The position numbers and the translations under genes were made by a program. The notes under the pieces were generated by a model. That model had not been told where the DNA came from, did not search any database, and saw only the letters and a program-made list of their open reading frames with translations. A DNA stretch of 35,720 nucleotides, from positions 1-35,720 of the forward strand of contig JAIULY010000010.1 in assembly GCA_022565875.1 (NCBI GenBank), read 5' to 3'. Source of the DNA: Schleiferiaceae bacterium (GTDB lineage: Bacteria > Bacteroidota > Bacteroidia > Flavobacteriales > Schleiferiaceae). Of this stretch, positions 25,468-33,516 are shown piece after piece (positions within the stretch are counted from its first letter, which is position 1; every line of letters starts with the position of its first letter).

Positions 25468-25584
25468 ACATAAAATTTTGCTAAAAACCAGCACCCTTGT
25501 TGTGGATACCTAAAGCCTCACTCCACTCAATATCAGAACACTCAGCAACACATAATCATGAATAAAAACTTTAACCCCTTTCAA

Positions 25585-26706
25585 TTAACCTATAGTAAAG
25601 GGCGAATAAACCTTTTCTAACACCAATTTCTCCTGTTCCCAGGTCAAGTGTTTTGCGGCTTTTTCCAAAGAAACGGCGTAATTTGATTTCCCTTCGCGCC
25701 TCAATTGCCTAACTGCTTCTGCAAGGGTGTTGGGCTCGTGGTCGGGCACTGTAACGCCAACTTGGTTTTCCAGTACAATTTGAGACACCTCGGGCAAGTG
25801 ACTAGCCAAAATGGGTATACCACATTGGATATAGTCAAAGATTTTATTGGGCAGGGATAGGCGATAATTGATGTTGGTTGGCTTGTCGAGGCTTAATCCA
25901 ATATCGGCATTGCTCGTGTAATGCAATAACTCGGCATATGGCATTTTGGGCACAAAAAGGACTTTGTCTTGCAGCTGGGCATCCTTTGCTACAGCATCTT
26001 TCAACTTGGGTATAACATCACCACTGCCCACAAGCAACAAAAGGACATCGTCCAACAGCTTTACTGCTGCCAACATTTCCTCCATGCCTCTGTCCACATT
26101 GATTCCTGTTCCTTGGTTGATGAGAATGAATTTATCTTCAGGCAATCCAAGTGCTGCGCGCGTGCGCCAAGACTGCACCGTTACCGACTGACCAATATTG
26201 CGCACCACTTTAGGCATCACGCCGTATTCTGAATGGTATAAATCAGCTATACTCTGGTTTACCGTAATTACGGTTTTTAATTTTGGGAAAATAGCCGCTT
26301 CAACAGTTTTCCAAACCTTTTGAACAAAAGGGCGCTCTTGCAGCTCTGGTACACCACAAAAATATTCATGGGTATCGTAAACCAGCGGTTTTCTCTTGAT
26401 TTTCGCCACCAAATAATTGGGCAGCAGTGTGTCTAAATCGTTTGACAATAACACATCAAATTTTGAGAATAGCAAAAACCAAAAAAGGCGCAGTTGGTAG
26501 GAGGCGTAAAACAACGCTCCTTTTGTGAAGGGCAAACGAAAACGTATACAGGTATAAGGTCGGGAAATTGGCAAGCTATTTTTTAGGTGGCGCCCAACAA
26601 GAACCACTTCAAAATCTAGACTCTGAAGCACGTCGCAGACACGTGCCACCCGCTGGTCAGTGGCTAAATCATTGGTTACCGATACCACAATTTTTCTGCG
26701 TCCCAT
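25585..26706 (-). CDS. Glycosyltransferase, GT4-like (GT-B fold)
   Basis: The 373-residue protein has an N-terminal Rossmann-like half (KIVVSVTNDLATDQRVARVCDVLQ; LLSNDLDTLLPNYLVAK; VYDTHEYFCG). The C-terminal half has NQGTGINVDRGMEEMLAAVKLL, LLLLVGSGDVIPKL, the YAELLHYTSNADIGLSL segment and a PNKIFDYIQCGIPILAS motif typical of GT1/GT4 donor-binding sites. It probably transfers a sugar in surface polysaccharide or glycolipid synthesis. Donor and acceptor cannot be read from sequence. Its ATG starts 1 nt after the stop of a tiny upstream gene, indicating coupled translation. Confidence 0.88.
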   Translation of the reverse strand: MGRRKIVVSVTNDLATDQRVARVCDVLQSLDFEVVLVGRHLKNSLPISRPYTCIRFRLPFTKGALFYASYQLRLFWFLLFSKFDVLLSNDLDTLLPNYLVAKIKRKPLVYDTHEYFCGVPELQERPFVQKVWKTVEAAIFPKLKTVITVNQSIADLYHSEYGVMPKVVRNIGQSVTVQSWRTRAALGLPEDKFILINQGTGINVDRGMEEMLAAVKLLDDVLLLLVGSGDVIPKLKDAVAKDAQLQDKVLFVPKMPYAELLHYTSNADIGLSLDKPTNINYRLSLPNKIFDYIQCGIPILASHLPEVSQIVLENQVGVTVPDHEPNTLAEAVRQLRREGKSNYAVSLEKAAKHLTWEQEKLVLEKVYSPFTIG

Positions 26707-26707
26707 A

Positions 26708-26863
26708 TCAAAAGCAACCTTTGGCTAGAAATATGGGAATAAAAATCCAAGCCAATCCTTTGAGTAAGAAAAAGAGAAATAACGCTATCGCCGCGGGCCA
26801 TCCCATTTTTTTGGCCACCCCTTTAAACCCTTCTTCCTTATATATGGTTTTGTACTTTTTCAA
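26708..26863 (-). CDS. Very small single-helix membrane protein coupled to the glycosyltransferase
   Basis: A 51-codon frame on the minus strand starts with TTG (an in-frame stop lies two codons upstream) and ends with TGA one base before the glycosyltransferase ATG. The product has a basic, amphipathic N-terminus (KKYKTIYKEEGFKGVAKK) and a single membrane helix from about residue 23 to 46 (PAAIALFLFFLLKGLAW onwards). The gene lies 28 nt downstream of the mature 3' end of rnpB on the same strand. The shape, a charged N-terminus then a helix, and the tight junction support a real gene. Starts at GTG codon 16 or ATG codon 20 are alternatives. Function is unknown. Confidence 0.5.
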   Translation of the reverse strand: MKKYKTIYKEEGFKGVAKKMGWPAAIALFLFFLLKGLAWIFIPIFLAKGCF

Positions 26864-26883
26864 ATTTTATTATAAAAAACAAT

Positions 26884-26890
26884 AAAAAAA
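26884..26890 (-). terminator. T-run directly after the rnpB P1 helix
   Basis: On the minus strand seven T residues follow the 3' strand of P1. The closing helix of the RNA may therefore act with the U-run as the transcription terminator. The next gene begins 28 nt later, so leakage into it is possible. Confidence 0.5.
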
Positions 26891-27262
26891 GAAGATAGGC
26901 CTATAAGCCGGATTCTGTAATCGCCAAAGCGACTCCTTATCATTTATCTGGGCCAACAGTCACCTGTTGGCTCTAGCTGCCTACCCCCCGGCATCGGACG
27001 AGCAGTCCTTATTCTCCTAGGAGACACGCCGGTATACGTGGCATTGCAACCCATGAGGTTTACCCTGCCTGAACTGTCACCAATTCAGCGGTGGGCTCTT
27101 ACCCCACCTTTTCACCCTTACCTATCCGAAAACAGGCGGTTTGTTTTCTGTGGCACTGGCTGTTCCTGTAAACAGGACCTTCCTATTAAGAAGCATGGCG
27201 CTCTGTGTTGTCCGGACTTTCCTCCCTTGTAAAAACAAGAGCGATAAGGCGGCCTAATCTTC
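26891..27262 (-). ncRNA. rnpB: RNase P RNA
   Basis: RNase P RNA is the catalytic subunit that removes tRNA 5' leaders. On the minus strand the conserved GAGGAAAGTCCGGAC (near 27215) follows the 5' end, and the universal ACAGA...CCGGCTTATAGG lies at the 3' end (26895-26920). The P1 helix is clear: GAAGA(U)UAGGCC at 27251-27262 pairs with GGCCUAUCUUC at 26891-26901 with one bulged base. The ~372-nt length fits bacterial class A. A -7 promoter box sits just upstream and a T-run follows P1. Confidence 0.96.
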
Positions 27263-27266
27263 GGCG

Positions 27267-27274
27267 CAAAGGTA
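27267..27274 (-). promoter_or_regulatory. Bacteroidota -7 box for rnpB
   Basis: The minus strand reads TACCTTTG (TAnnTTTG), ending 4 nt before the inferred 5' end of the RNA at 27262, which is the usual spacing. Confidence 0.75.
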
Positions 27275-27364
27275 GTTACTTTTATAGTGTTTCAACGATA
27301 CAACCGCTGATTTGTCTGGATGTGTGCATCAACCTCTATCAACTTGAAAATAAGTCACATTACA

Positions 27365-27398
27365 TAAAAAAGGTAGAGAAGTTTCCCGCTCTACCTTT
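27365..27398 (-). terminator. Intrinsic terminator of the 814-residue T9SS cargo gene
   Basis: On the minus strand AAAGGTAGAG and CTCTACCTTT form a perfect 10-bp stem with a 10-nt loop and a following T-run, about 30 nt after the stop codon at 27427. Confidence 0.88.
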
Positions 27399-27426
27399 CT
27401 ATTTTGTCGAGTTGCACTCTAATAAT

Positions 27427-29871
27427 TTACTGAACAACTATTTTACGGGTAATCACACTGCCATCAGCGGACGTAACGTGTATGACGTATACACCTACAG
27501 CCAAACTCGATGGTATGGCAATGGTAGTACTGTTACCATTTGCATAAAACTCGCATGAAACCGAGGTGCCTAAAATACTGTGAAGGTCAATACGCGTGAT
27601 GTTTTGAACTCCAGAGAGCGCTAAAGAGCTGCCACGCGCAACAGGGTTAGGATACAACGCTACGGTTTGGAGCTGTGGAAGGTTTTCATCAGTATGTAGG
27701 GCTATTCCAAGGCAATCATAATTGAGGTCGTTGTAAAATTGCCGCATGATTTGTAGGTTGGCCTTTGCCACTTGTAGCGGCGAAAGTTCATCATTTGTGG
27801 GGTTTACGGTATCACTGCCATACACAAAGATTAGGTCCAAGCAAAACGATTCGTCTGGTGCTAAGTCTCCTCCTTTTACAATGGGTACTAGCCGCCAATC
27901 TCCAAATGATTGTGGGTTATGATACCAATTGGCCGCCTCATTGTAGAGCCACTGTGTTGTGGGGTCACTACCGTTGGGGTCATGCCCAACTCCATTATTC
28001 GGATTCATAGGTCCTGAAGGGTTTTCGATACGAATGGGAGAACCGTCTCCCCATTTTGCATTGAGGTAATTCATAGTAGCTGTGGCGTTTGAAGGTGATC
28101 CAATTGCCCCACCTGGCATATTTACAAATCCACTGACCCCTTCTAAAGGGTGATTCAATACAGCACCTATCACAGCTGGCGGATTATTGCCAAACCCGAT
28201 AGGCCCCGCATCAAACAGGTTAGCATTGTAGACATAAAACAGCTCTTGAATACTGTCTGTCCCTACTAAGTCATCCATAGGATCACCTAAATCAAAATCA
28301 GTAAAAAGTCCCATGCGGGCATCAAAAAAGGGTGTCGTGCCGCGATTAAAAATCCTGAGAGAGACAAACAAACTCTTTTGGGATTCTGGCACCTCCAAAG
28401 AATCAAACCCATAGACCATGCTGTGAATCTCTATAGGTTCTGCTGGTGTCAATGATGCAGAATTAGGCCCTCTATGCGTATTTGAAATGGTGTAAAGCAT
28501 TTCCGTGCCTCGGATATCTGGATACTCACCTAAATGCGGCTCGTAAATGCCATTGTAATTTAAATCGACAAAGGGCGCTAAAAACTGTGCCTCGCCCTTA
28601 CTCACACGGCCATTTCCAGGCCACATAGCTATACCGTGTGGTGCATTATAGGTGAATTTGTTGTAATTCTGTTTGTGGTCTTCTATTTCCATAGCGGTAA
28701 CTCTCCAAACATGGTTATAGCGGTGCAGGTACGTTGAGTCGTATGCGTTACTTACTGGTCCACTAAAATAATCAGCGCCGTTTTGACGATAACTTCCCGA
28801 GCTAATCACCTGATTATTTGCACTTAACCATAGGTTCTGATGAAAAATTACACCAACATCATTCACCGTTGTCAATTGAAACGAGCGGTCTGTCATACCC
28901 ATTTCACCTGAAGCGAGATAGGTTGCAGAAAAATCATTTGGGGCAATGGTGCCATACTGATGAGAGCTTTCTGCCAGGTTTGGAAACCATTCTAAAACGC
29001 GATTCACTCTATCAGAAGACGCTATAAAAACACTGTTATCAAAACCTTTAAACAAATCAAAACTTCTGTTTGGATGAAAGTCGTAAGCCAAGGTATCCAC
29101 TACATTTCCCAATTTAAAAATGGTGTTACCGCTTCCGGCATTACTGTTTAATATAAAAAGGTCTTTGCTAGTGGCTGCCAGCCGACCAGAGCTTGCTGAG
29201 TTAGTGGTAATAACCGTGCTCCACTGATTGTTGCTCAAGGCATAAATGCCACCTGCTGCATCATTGTATAACACCCCGTCTTTTACTAAAAATTTATAAC
29301 TTCTATGGGCCGCTGCAAAACTTGCAGGAGGAAAGCTTGGGAGTGCATTCCAGCCCAAACCATCGTTGAAAAAGCCGACTTCTTGTATTGTAATGGTGCT
29401 TACATAAACTGTATTGCCAATAGCTGTGATGCTATTCCCTGATTGATTGGCATTGGAAAATACAAGGCCATTGTAACTGAACACATTATTGTCAATCAAC
29501 ACGTATAAAGTTCCATTGGCGGTAGCACAAAACTGTTGCACTTGGAAATTGCCTTGCGGTAAGCCAGGGGTGCTTACCAGCGTAACCCAGTTTGTGCCAT
29601 CGTACTTGAGTATGCTGCCAACTGCGCCCAACCAAATGGCAGAATCCGTCTCATAAAGAGAATAACTGGGGAACGTGTTCACCTGTGTCAGTGTTGATGA
29701 TCCCGGCTGAACTTGAAAAAGGCCCTGCATGGTAGCAAAATAAAGTGTCCCATCATTGGCTTTTAGTACGTCATTCACCGTTCCCAAAGCAGGATCTGAA
29801 TAATACAAAACTGGCTGTGAAATGGCGCCAAGCGAAAGGGCTACCAATAAACTTAGTAGTAGTTTTTTCAT
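27427..29871 (-). CDS. Secreted T9SS cargo protein with propeller-like N-terminus
   Basis: The 814 residues start with a signal peptide (MKKLLLSLLVALSLGAISQ). About 20-300 contain repeated YFAT/WLG/YNG-type strands (LYFATMQGLF, AIWLGAVGSIL, LYVLIDNNVFSYNG), suggesting a beta-propeller. The middle (~340-720) matches a large extracellular domain of Flavobacteriales proteins, with YRQNGADYFSGP, DLNYNGIYEPHLGEYPDIRG and FTDFDLGDPMDD. The C-terminal ~70 residues form a type A sorting tail: LYPNPVARGSSL near residue 741, then GVYVIHV and a final RKIVVQ. The T9SS exports such proteins and often anchors them to the cell surface. Its role is unknown; possible adhesion or binding is inference. The gene is alone, with its own terminator. 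Confidence 0.88.
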   Translation of the reverse strand: MKKLLLSLLVALSLGAISQPVLYYSDPALGTVNDVLKANDGTLYFATMQGLFQVQPGSSTLTQVNTFPSYSLYETDSAIWLGAVGSILKYDGTNWVTLVSTPGLPQGNFQVQQFCATANGTLYVLIDNNVFSYNGLVFSNANQSGNSITAIGNTVYVSTITIQEVGFFNDGLGWNALPSFPPASFAAAHRSYKFLVKDGVLYNDAAGGIYALSNNQWSTVITTNSASSGRLAATSKDLFILNSNAGSGNTIFKLGNVVDTLAYDFHPNRSFDLFKGFDNSVFIASSDRVNRVLEWFPNLAESSHQYGTIAPNDFSATYLASGEMGMTDRSFQLTTVNDVGVIFHQNLWLSANNQVISSGSYRQNGADYFSGPVSNAYDSTYLHRYNHVWRVTAMEIEDHKQNYNKFTYNAPHGIAMWPGNGRVSKGEAQFLAPFVDLNYNGIYEPHLGEYPDIRGTEMLYTISNTHRGPNSASLTPAEPIEIHSMVYGFDSLEVPESQKSLFVSLRIFNRGTTPFFDARMGLFTDFDLGDPMDDLVGTDSIQELFYVYNANLFDAGPIGFGNNPPAVIGAVLNHPLEGVSGFVNMPGGAIGSPSNATATMNYLNAKWGDGSPIRIENPSGPMNPNNGVGHDPNGSDPTTQWLYNEAANWYHNPQSFGDWRLVPIVKGGDLAPDESFCLDLIFVYGSDTVNPTNDELSPLQVAKANLQIMRQFYNDLNYDCLGIALHTDENLPQLQTVALYPNPVARGSSLALSGVQNITRIDLHSILGTSVSCEFYANGNSTTIAIPSSLAVGVYVIHVTSADGSVITRKIVVQ

Positions 29872-30126
29872 GCTTCAAAAATTTAAAGGATTATACAAAG
29901 CAATTCTCGATTTATACTTTCCATCAATTATTTAAACAACTATCGATGAAGCAAAAGGAAGAATTTAAAAAAAAGGATAAAAAATGGGGCCAACCTATTT
30001 TAACTACGTCAAAACCTTAATAAAGGTTGGGTCAAGGGTCACACAAAGGCAGCCTGCCTAATATTCAATTAAAGCAAGGACTCTTCCTTCTGAAATCAAT
30101 GACAAATAGGTTATTCTCATACAACC

Positions 30127-30275
30127 TTGAGTTCCCTTCTAAAAGTCTCTTTCTGCCAAACCCATCCTTATCGTGAGATTTTGGATCCTCACTAACAGTT
30201 CGTTTGCTCCGGACCAAAAATCCCATCCGCGTCGATTTTGATTGAAATCATCCTTGTCGGAGCAGACTCAACTTT
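30127..30275. repeat. Direct repeat, copy 1
   Basis: This unit repeats with a 147-148-nt period in copy 2. Shared blocks include TTTCTGCCAAAC (30150-30161), AATCCTCACTAACA-like sequence, CCAAAAATCCC, a run from CCGCGTCGATTTTGATTG to AAATCATCCTT, and GTCGGAGCAGACTCAACTTTG with one change. The ends, CTTCTAAAAG and CTTGTCGGAG, are a degraded form of the inverted repeats of copy 2. Confidence 0.9.
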
Positions 30276-30424
30276 GAGCCCCCTCCGAAAAGTCCCTTTC
30301 TGCCAAACGCTGACTTGTCGGGAGATTTTTGAATCCTCACTAACAATTAGTTAGCTCCGATCCAAAAATCCCCTCCGCGTCGATTTTGATTGAAATCATC
30401 CTTTTCGGAGCAGACTCAACTTTG
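30275..30424. repeat. Direct repeat, copy 2, bounded by inverted repeats
   Basis: This is the second unit of the tandem pair. It is bounded by a perfect 10-bp inverted repeat, CTCCGAAAAG (30283-30292) and CTTTTCGGAG (30401-30410), enclosing 108 nt. An alternative internal stem GCTCCGA (30354-30360) with TCGGAGC (30405-30411) and a small GATTT/AAATC hairpin are also possible. No coding potential was seen. Confidence 0.9.
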
Positions 30425-30456
30425 TATATCTCAAAAAGGATTTAAGAGTTTGGCCC

Positions 30457-30487
30457 AAAAAAAAACAGCAGCCCATTTGGACTGCTG
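30457..30487 (-). terminator. Intrinsic terminator of the 391-residue T9SS cargo gene
   Basis: On the minus strand CAGCAGTCC pairs with GGGCTGCTG (one G-U pair) around an AAAT loop and is followed by T9. It lies 28 nt after the stop codon at 30516. Confidence 0.9.
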
Positions 30488-30515
30488 AAAAGAGGGAGAA
30501 TTGGTGTTTTTTTTT

Positions 30516-31688
30516 TTAAAGCCGAATAAAATTCCGGAGAGCCATGAGGTTACCGTTTCTATCGGTTATTTTTACATAATAGTTTCCTGGAGCACACGCT
30601 TGCAAATCAACCATAACGCGATCCGCGTTTTTGTCGTATTTGGCATTGGCAACTACCTGACCGTTCATATTAATGATTTGAATATCGAGTACATCATTAG
30701 GAGCTTGAGGCATTTCTACCGTAAGGAAATTTTCAACGGCAGGATTGGGATACAATTTTACCGCTTCACGAAGTGCTACATCTGAAGTACTTAAATTAGA
30801 ATAATTTGCTCTGTCATAACGGATAGTTTCTACGGCAGTTCCATTGGCATCTAAGTCAAATGAAAGAGCAGGCAACAATCGCGTTTGGCCATCGTAAACG
30901 AAGATTCTGTAATCAGTGAAACTAAGAACAGCTCCTTGAGTAAGACCAAAAGCTGTCAACAACGCCTCTGGGGCTGGCGCTCCACCAAGAAAAACACTAT
31001 CAATTTGATGATAAATCGTCTTTTTCAATAAACCGGGAGCACCGGTCATACCATTAACCCCAACTGTTACTGCTCCCCAACCGCAAATAGTGTCTGTAAT
31101 CGTAACGTATTGTTTGATTTGACCTGGTGTTGCGTTGAGACCAAAAGCTGCTACGGTAAGATTAAAAGAGGTTTCCCCTACCACTTGAGGGTAATAAACA
31201 TCCATATAATTCATTGGAAATTCTACAATTGGATAATCTTTTCCGTAATTATTAAAGGTGTTTAAAATCTCCAATTCATCCGAAGGATTGCCCGTTATTG
31301 CTGCAATAGAATACGTATTTGCCGCACTTTCAAACCCCAATTGATACACACCATCGGCATCCGTCAAGAAGAAATCTCGTGATCCAATTAAATTTATTGG
31401 ACCTAAACTTGGGTTGTAGGAACGTCCTGCTGTCGCGTTGGGGAAATTAGGATTGTTCGGCAATTCCCACCCATTGGTAAAAGGGGTGCCGGAAGTTACA
31501 CCAGAATAGTCCCAAACTTGATTTGGACCTTCCGAAGGAACAGGAAAACCAGCGCCTGAGGCAAACCCACCTATAATGGTGTCCGTGGGAGCTATGATGG
31601 AATAGCCTCCTGCTGGAATAACTAATTGGGCATGGGCAACTATGGATGCCGCAGTAAAGCCCATTAAAAAAATAGATTTTGTTTTCAT
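30516..31688 (-). CDS. Secreted T9SS cargo protein, unknown function
   Basis: From ATG 31688 the protein has 390 residues with a signal peptide (MKTKSIFLMGFTAASIVAHA). The mature part (about 22-300) is beta-rich without a known motif; Gly/Asn/Pro-rich stretches such as QVWDYSGVTSGTPF and ELPNNPNFPNATAGRSYNP are visible. The last ~75 residues are a type A T9SS sorting tail: KLYPNPAVENFLTVEM, IINMNGQVV, then PGNYYVKITDRNG and a terminal FIRL. A GTG two codons upstream is a less likely start. A strong promoter box precedes it. It is probably released or bound to the cell surface. Confidence 0.87.
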   Translation of the reverse strand: MKTKSIFLMGFTAASIVAHAQLVIPAGGYSIIAPTDTIIGGFASGAGFPVPSEGPNQVWDYSGVTSGTPFTNGWELPNNPNFPNATAGRSYNPSLGPINLIGSRDFFLTDADGVYQLGFESAANTYSIAAITGNPSDELEILNTFNNYGKDYPIVEFPMNYMDVYYPQVVGETSFNLTVAAFGLNATPGQIKQYVTITDTICGWGAVTVGVNGMTGAPGLLKKTIYHQIDSVFLGGAPAPEALLTAFGLTQGAVLSFTDYRIFVYDGQTRLLPALSFDLDANGTAVETIRYDRANYSNLSTSDVALREAVKLYPNPAVENFLTVEMPQAPNDVLDIQIINMNGQVVANAKYDKNADRVMVDLQACAPGNYYVKITDRNGNLMALRNFIRL

Positions 31689-31709
31689 AATCACTCATTT
31701 TAGTTTTGA

Positions 31710-31717
31710 CAAAGTTA
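31710..31717 (-). promoter_or_regulatory. Bacteroidota -7 box for the 390-residue T9SS cargo gene
   Basis: The minus strand reads TAACTTTG (TAnnTTTG), 21 nt before the ATG at 31688, predicting a leader of about 17 nt. Confidence 0.62.
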
Positions 31718-32113
31718 CGACACACACATGACCTATTGATTCACAAAGCCTTCCATTTGTTTAGATAGAATGAGTTCGTGTATAATACCATCAGTTTTTA
31801 GTATGAAAGCAAACGTTTTGGAAGTCAAACTGCTTTGACCAAGTAAAGAGATACAACACTGCCTACAGAACCATATAATCAACGTTGAAAATAGCATTCG
31901 TATAAAGATGTAGGAGGCGCAACTAAAGCCTAAGGAGTGATTTGAAAATGGTGGCTTATTTGTATTGGATTTTTAAGACTCCGTCTGCTCCGAAAAGCCC
32001 CTTGCTGACAAACGCTTATTGTTGAAAGGCTTTGATTGCTAGCATTCTTTTTAGAGAGGATTCTCAAAGTAAAAATCAATGAAATTTCAATACTTTCGTC
32101 CAAAAATTGAATT
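31718..32113. other. Intergenic region upstream of a T9SS cargo gene and the DUF456 gene
   Basis: No gene was found. The region contains a partial third copy of the 148-bp repeat at about 31984-32022. A near-consensus TACTTTCG about 15 nt before the DUF456 start may be part of its promoter. The rest is AT-rich with no clear structure. Confidence 0.6.
31984..32022. repeat. Partial third copy of the intergenic repeat
   Basis: The inverted-repeat end CTCCGAAAAG recurs perfectly (31988-31997). It continues with CCCCTTGCTGACAAACGCT, close to the left part of copy 2 (TCCCTTTCTGCCAAACGCT). The five bases before it (GTCTG) match the complement of the right flank of copy 2, so both ends of the element seem to be represented. 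Confidence 0.7.
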
Positions 32114-32593
32114 ATGGCTATTTTGCTATTTACGTTGGGCCTTCTGTTGATTGGTGCGGGTATTTTAGGAGCATTTTTACCCATTGTGCCTGGCCCTCCA
32201 TTGGCTTGGCTGGGTGTGTTGCTTATTCATGCTTCTAGCTATGGTCCCTTTGGTTCTCGTTTTCTTTGGGGTAGTTTTGCGTTTATGGTACTCGTAACGA
32301 TTTTAGATTACGTGGTTCCCATTTGGGGTACAAAAAAATTTGGCGGCACGAAAAATGGCACGCGGGGCGCAACGATTGGCCTAATTCTAGGGTTGTTTTT
32401 CATGCCCATTGGCATACTATTAGGCCCCTTTTTAGGCGCAGTAGCTGGCGAATTACTACACGACGGAAAAGATTCAAAAAAAGCGTTGCGCTCCGGAATT
32501 GGCGCACTCGTTGGCTTTTTACTCGGTACTTTTGCCAAATTTATTTATGCCGTCGCCATGCTCATTTATGCCCTGCGGTTATTCTTTTCATAA
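32114..32593 (+). CDS. DUF456 membrane protein
   Basis: The 159-residue protein is hydrophobic with about four to five membrane segments. It matches DUF456 by the LGAFLPIVPGPPLAWLGVLLIH motif (residues 19-40), the DYVVPIWGTKKFGGTKNGTRGATIGLILGLFF stretch and the GPFLGAVAGELL segment. It contains Gly-zipper-like repeats (GILLGPFLGAVAGE). Function is unknown for the family. It stands before the oxygenase gene, with 70 nt between, and is probably a separate unit. Confidence 0.9.
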   Translation: MAILLFTLGLLLIGAGILGAFLPIVPGPPLAWLGVLLIHASSYGPFGSRFLWGSFAFMVLVTILDYVVPIWGTKKFGGTKNGTRGATIGLILGLFFMPIGILLGPFLGAVAGELLHDGKDSKKALRSGIGALVGFLLGTFAKFIYAVAMLIYALRLFFS

Positions 32594-32651
32594 GATTTGA
32601 TTAAAATTGCAGAAATGTGACTCTAGTATGTGAAGTGCGCTGTTTGTTGCT

Positions 32652-32659
32652 TAACTTTG
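32652..32659 (+). promoter_or_regulatory. Bacteroidota -7 box for the oxygenase-ABC transporter unit
   Basis: TAACTTTG matches TAnnTTTG and ends 4 nt before the ATG at 32664, so transcription probably begins at or next to the start codon (leaderless). No clear -33 TTG was found. Confidence 0.6.
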
Positions 32660-32663
32660 TAGC

Positions 32664-33512
32664 ATGGAATCACAATCAATTCGCAACGAGGAGCACTTGC
32701 CTTTAACTGAGGTAATCAACCACGATTATTTAAACAATGCCAAAGAGTTACGGCAACAGTTTGACACTGCCAAACCTTGTCGCTATCTCGCTTTAGATAA
32801 TTTTTTGAATCCAGAATTAGCCGATCGTCTGCACGCAAACTTCCCTTCCATCGACACTTTGAATGTGAAGCGCAAGAGCTTGAATGAAGACAAAAGCGAG
32901 GACTATCACTTTGAGCGCTGGGATCCCGCTTTTACCACGTTGCGCAATGTGGTAAAAAGTCAAGCCTTCTGCGACTGGATGGTAGCGGTAACTGGAGTTG
33001 AAGATCTTCGCACAACGACAGACTCCTTGGGTTCCGGTGTGCATCAAGGTAAAAACGGCAGTTATGTAGACGTGCACGTGGATGTCAACATGAATCCGAA
33101 AGCTGGTTTGTGGCGCCGCATCAATTTATTGATTTACCTCAATAAAAATTGGAAACCCAGCTACGGCGGTGACCTAGAGTTGTGGGACAAAGAGATGACA
33201 TCCTGTGAAGCAAAGGTGCCTTGCTCGCACAATATGGCCGTTATTTTCTACACCGACGACAACAGTCCACATGGGTACTCCAAAATAAACGTTCCAGAAG
33301 GTGAAACACGGAAATCTTTTTACACCTATTTCTACACACCAATCGGTGAAGGGTTCAAATATCGCGACTCCAAATTCGTTTCGCGCCCCGACGACAAATT
33401 ATCTAAAAAAGTAGCCACCGAATTAAAAGAGTCTATCAAAATCAAAGCGAAACAATTCTTAAATGCATTAGGGATTCGTTCTTTAGATTTTCAAGACAAA
33501 AACAAAGATTGA
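32664..33512 (+). CDS. 2-oxoglutarate/Fe(II)-dependent oxygenase (prolyl-4-hydroxylase-like)
   Basis: The 282-residue protein shows the double-stranded beta-helix metal site. His138 and Asp140 lie in VDVHVDVN, the distal His203 in SPHGYSKI, and Arg216 in TRKSFYTYFYT is the likely 2-oxoglutarate ligand. The segments LLIYLNKNW and YGGDLELWD are typical of P4H-like bacterial oxygenases. The substrate is unknown; related genes often sit near polysaccharide or LPS genes. The next gene, an MsbA-like exporter, starts 4 nt after its stop, so the two are probably one operon. No signal peptide; cytoplasmic. Confidence 0.88.
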   Translation: MESQSIRNEEHLPLTEVINHDYLNNAKELRQQFDTAKPCRYLALDNFLNPELADRLHANFPSIDTLNVKRKSLNEDKSEDYHFERWDPAFTTLRNVVKSQAFCDWMVAVTGVEDLRTTTDSLGSGVHQGKNGSYVDVHVDVNMNPKAGLWRRINLLIYLNKNWKPSYGGDLELWDKEMTSCEAKVPCSHNMAVIFYTDDNSPHGYSKINVPEGETRKSFYTYFYTPIGEGFKYRDSKFVSRPDDKLSKKVATELKESIKIKAKQFLNALGIRSLDFQDKNKD

Positions 33513-33516
33513 TTTC

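Larger units (their letters stand above)
29872..30515. other. Long non-coding region with structured repeats
   Basis: No credible gene was found in these 644 bases. The region holds the upstream sequence of the 814-residue cargo gene, a 6-bp-arm hairpin (AACCTT/AAGGTT, 30013-30028), two ~148-bp direct repeats (30127-30424), the terminator of the next cargo gene, and an 11-T homopolymer just before the latter's stop codon. Confidence 0.7.

Noticed and set aside
26568-26885. 105-codon plus-strand frame over the glycosyltransferase start and small gene
   Set aside because: It is antisense to two better supported minus-strand genes and shows no motif or promoter.
27205-27558. 117-codon plus-strand frame across rnpB and the cargo-gene end
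   Set aside because: It overlaps the conserved RNase P RNA and the T9SS sorting tail on the other strand.
30127-30424. CRISPR array or tandem-repeat array
   Set aside because: There are only two long units without short repeats or unique spacers, and no cas genes are present.
30505-30517. 11-T homopolymer as the terminator of the 390-residue cargo gene
   Set aside because: It lies at the stop codon with A-run polarity on the coding strand and has no preceding hairpin; the real terminator is at 30457-30487.
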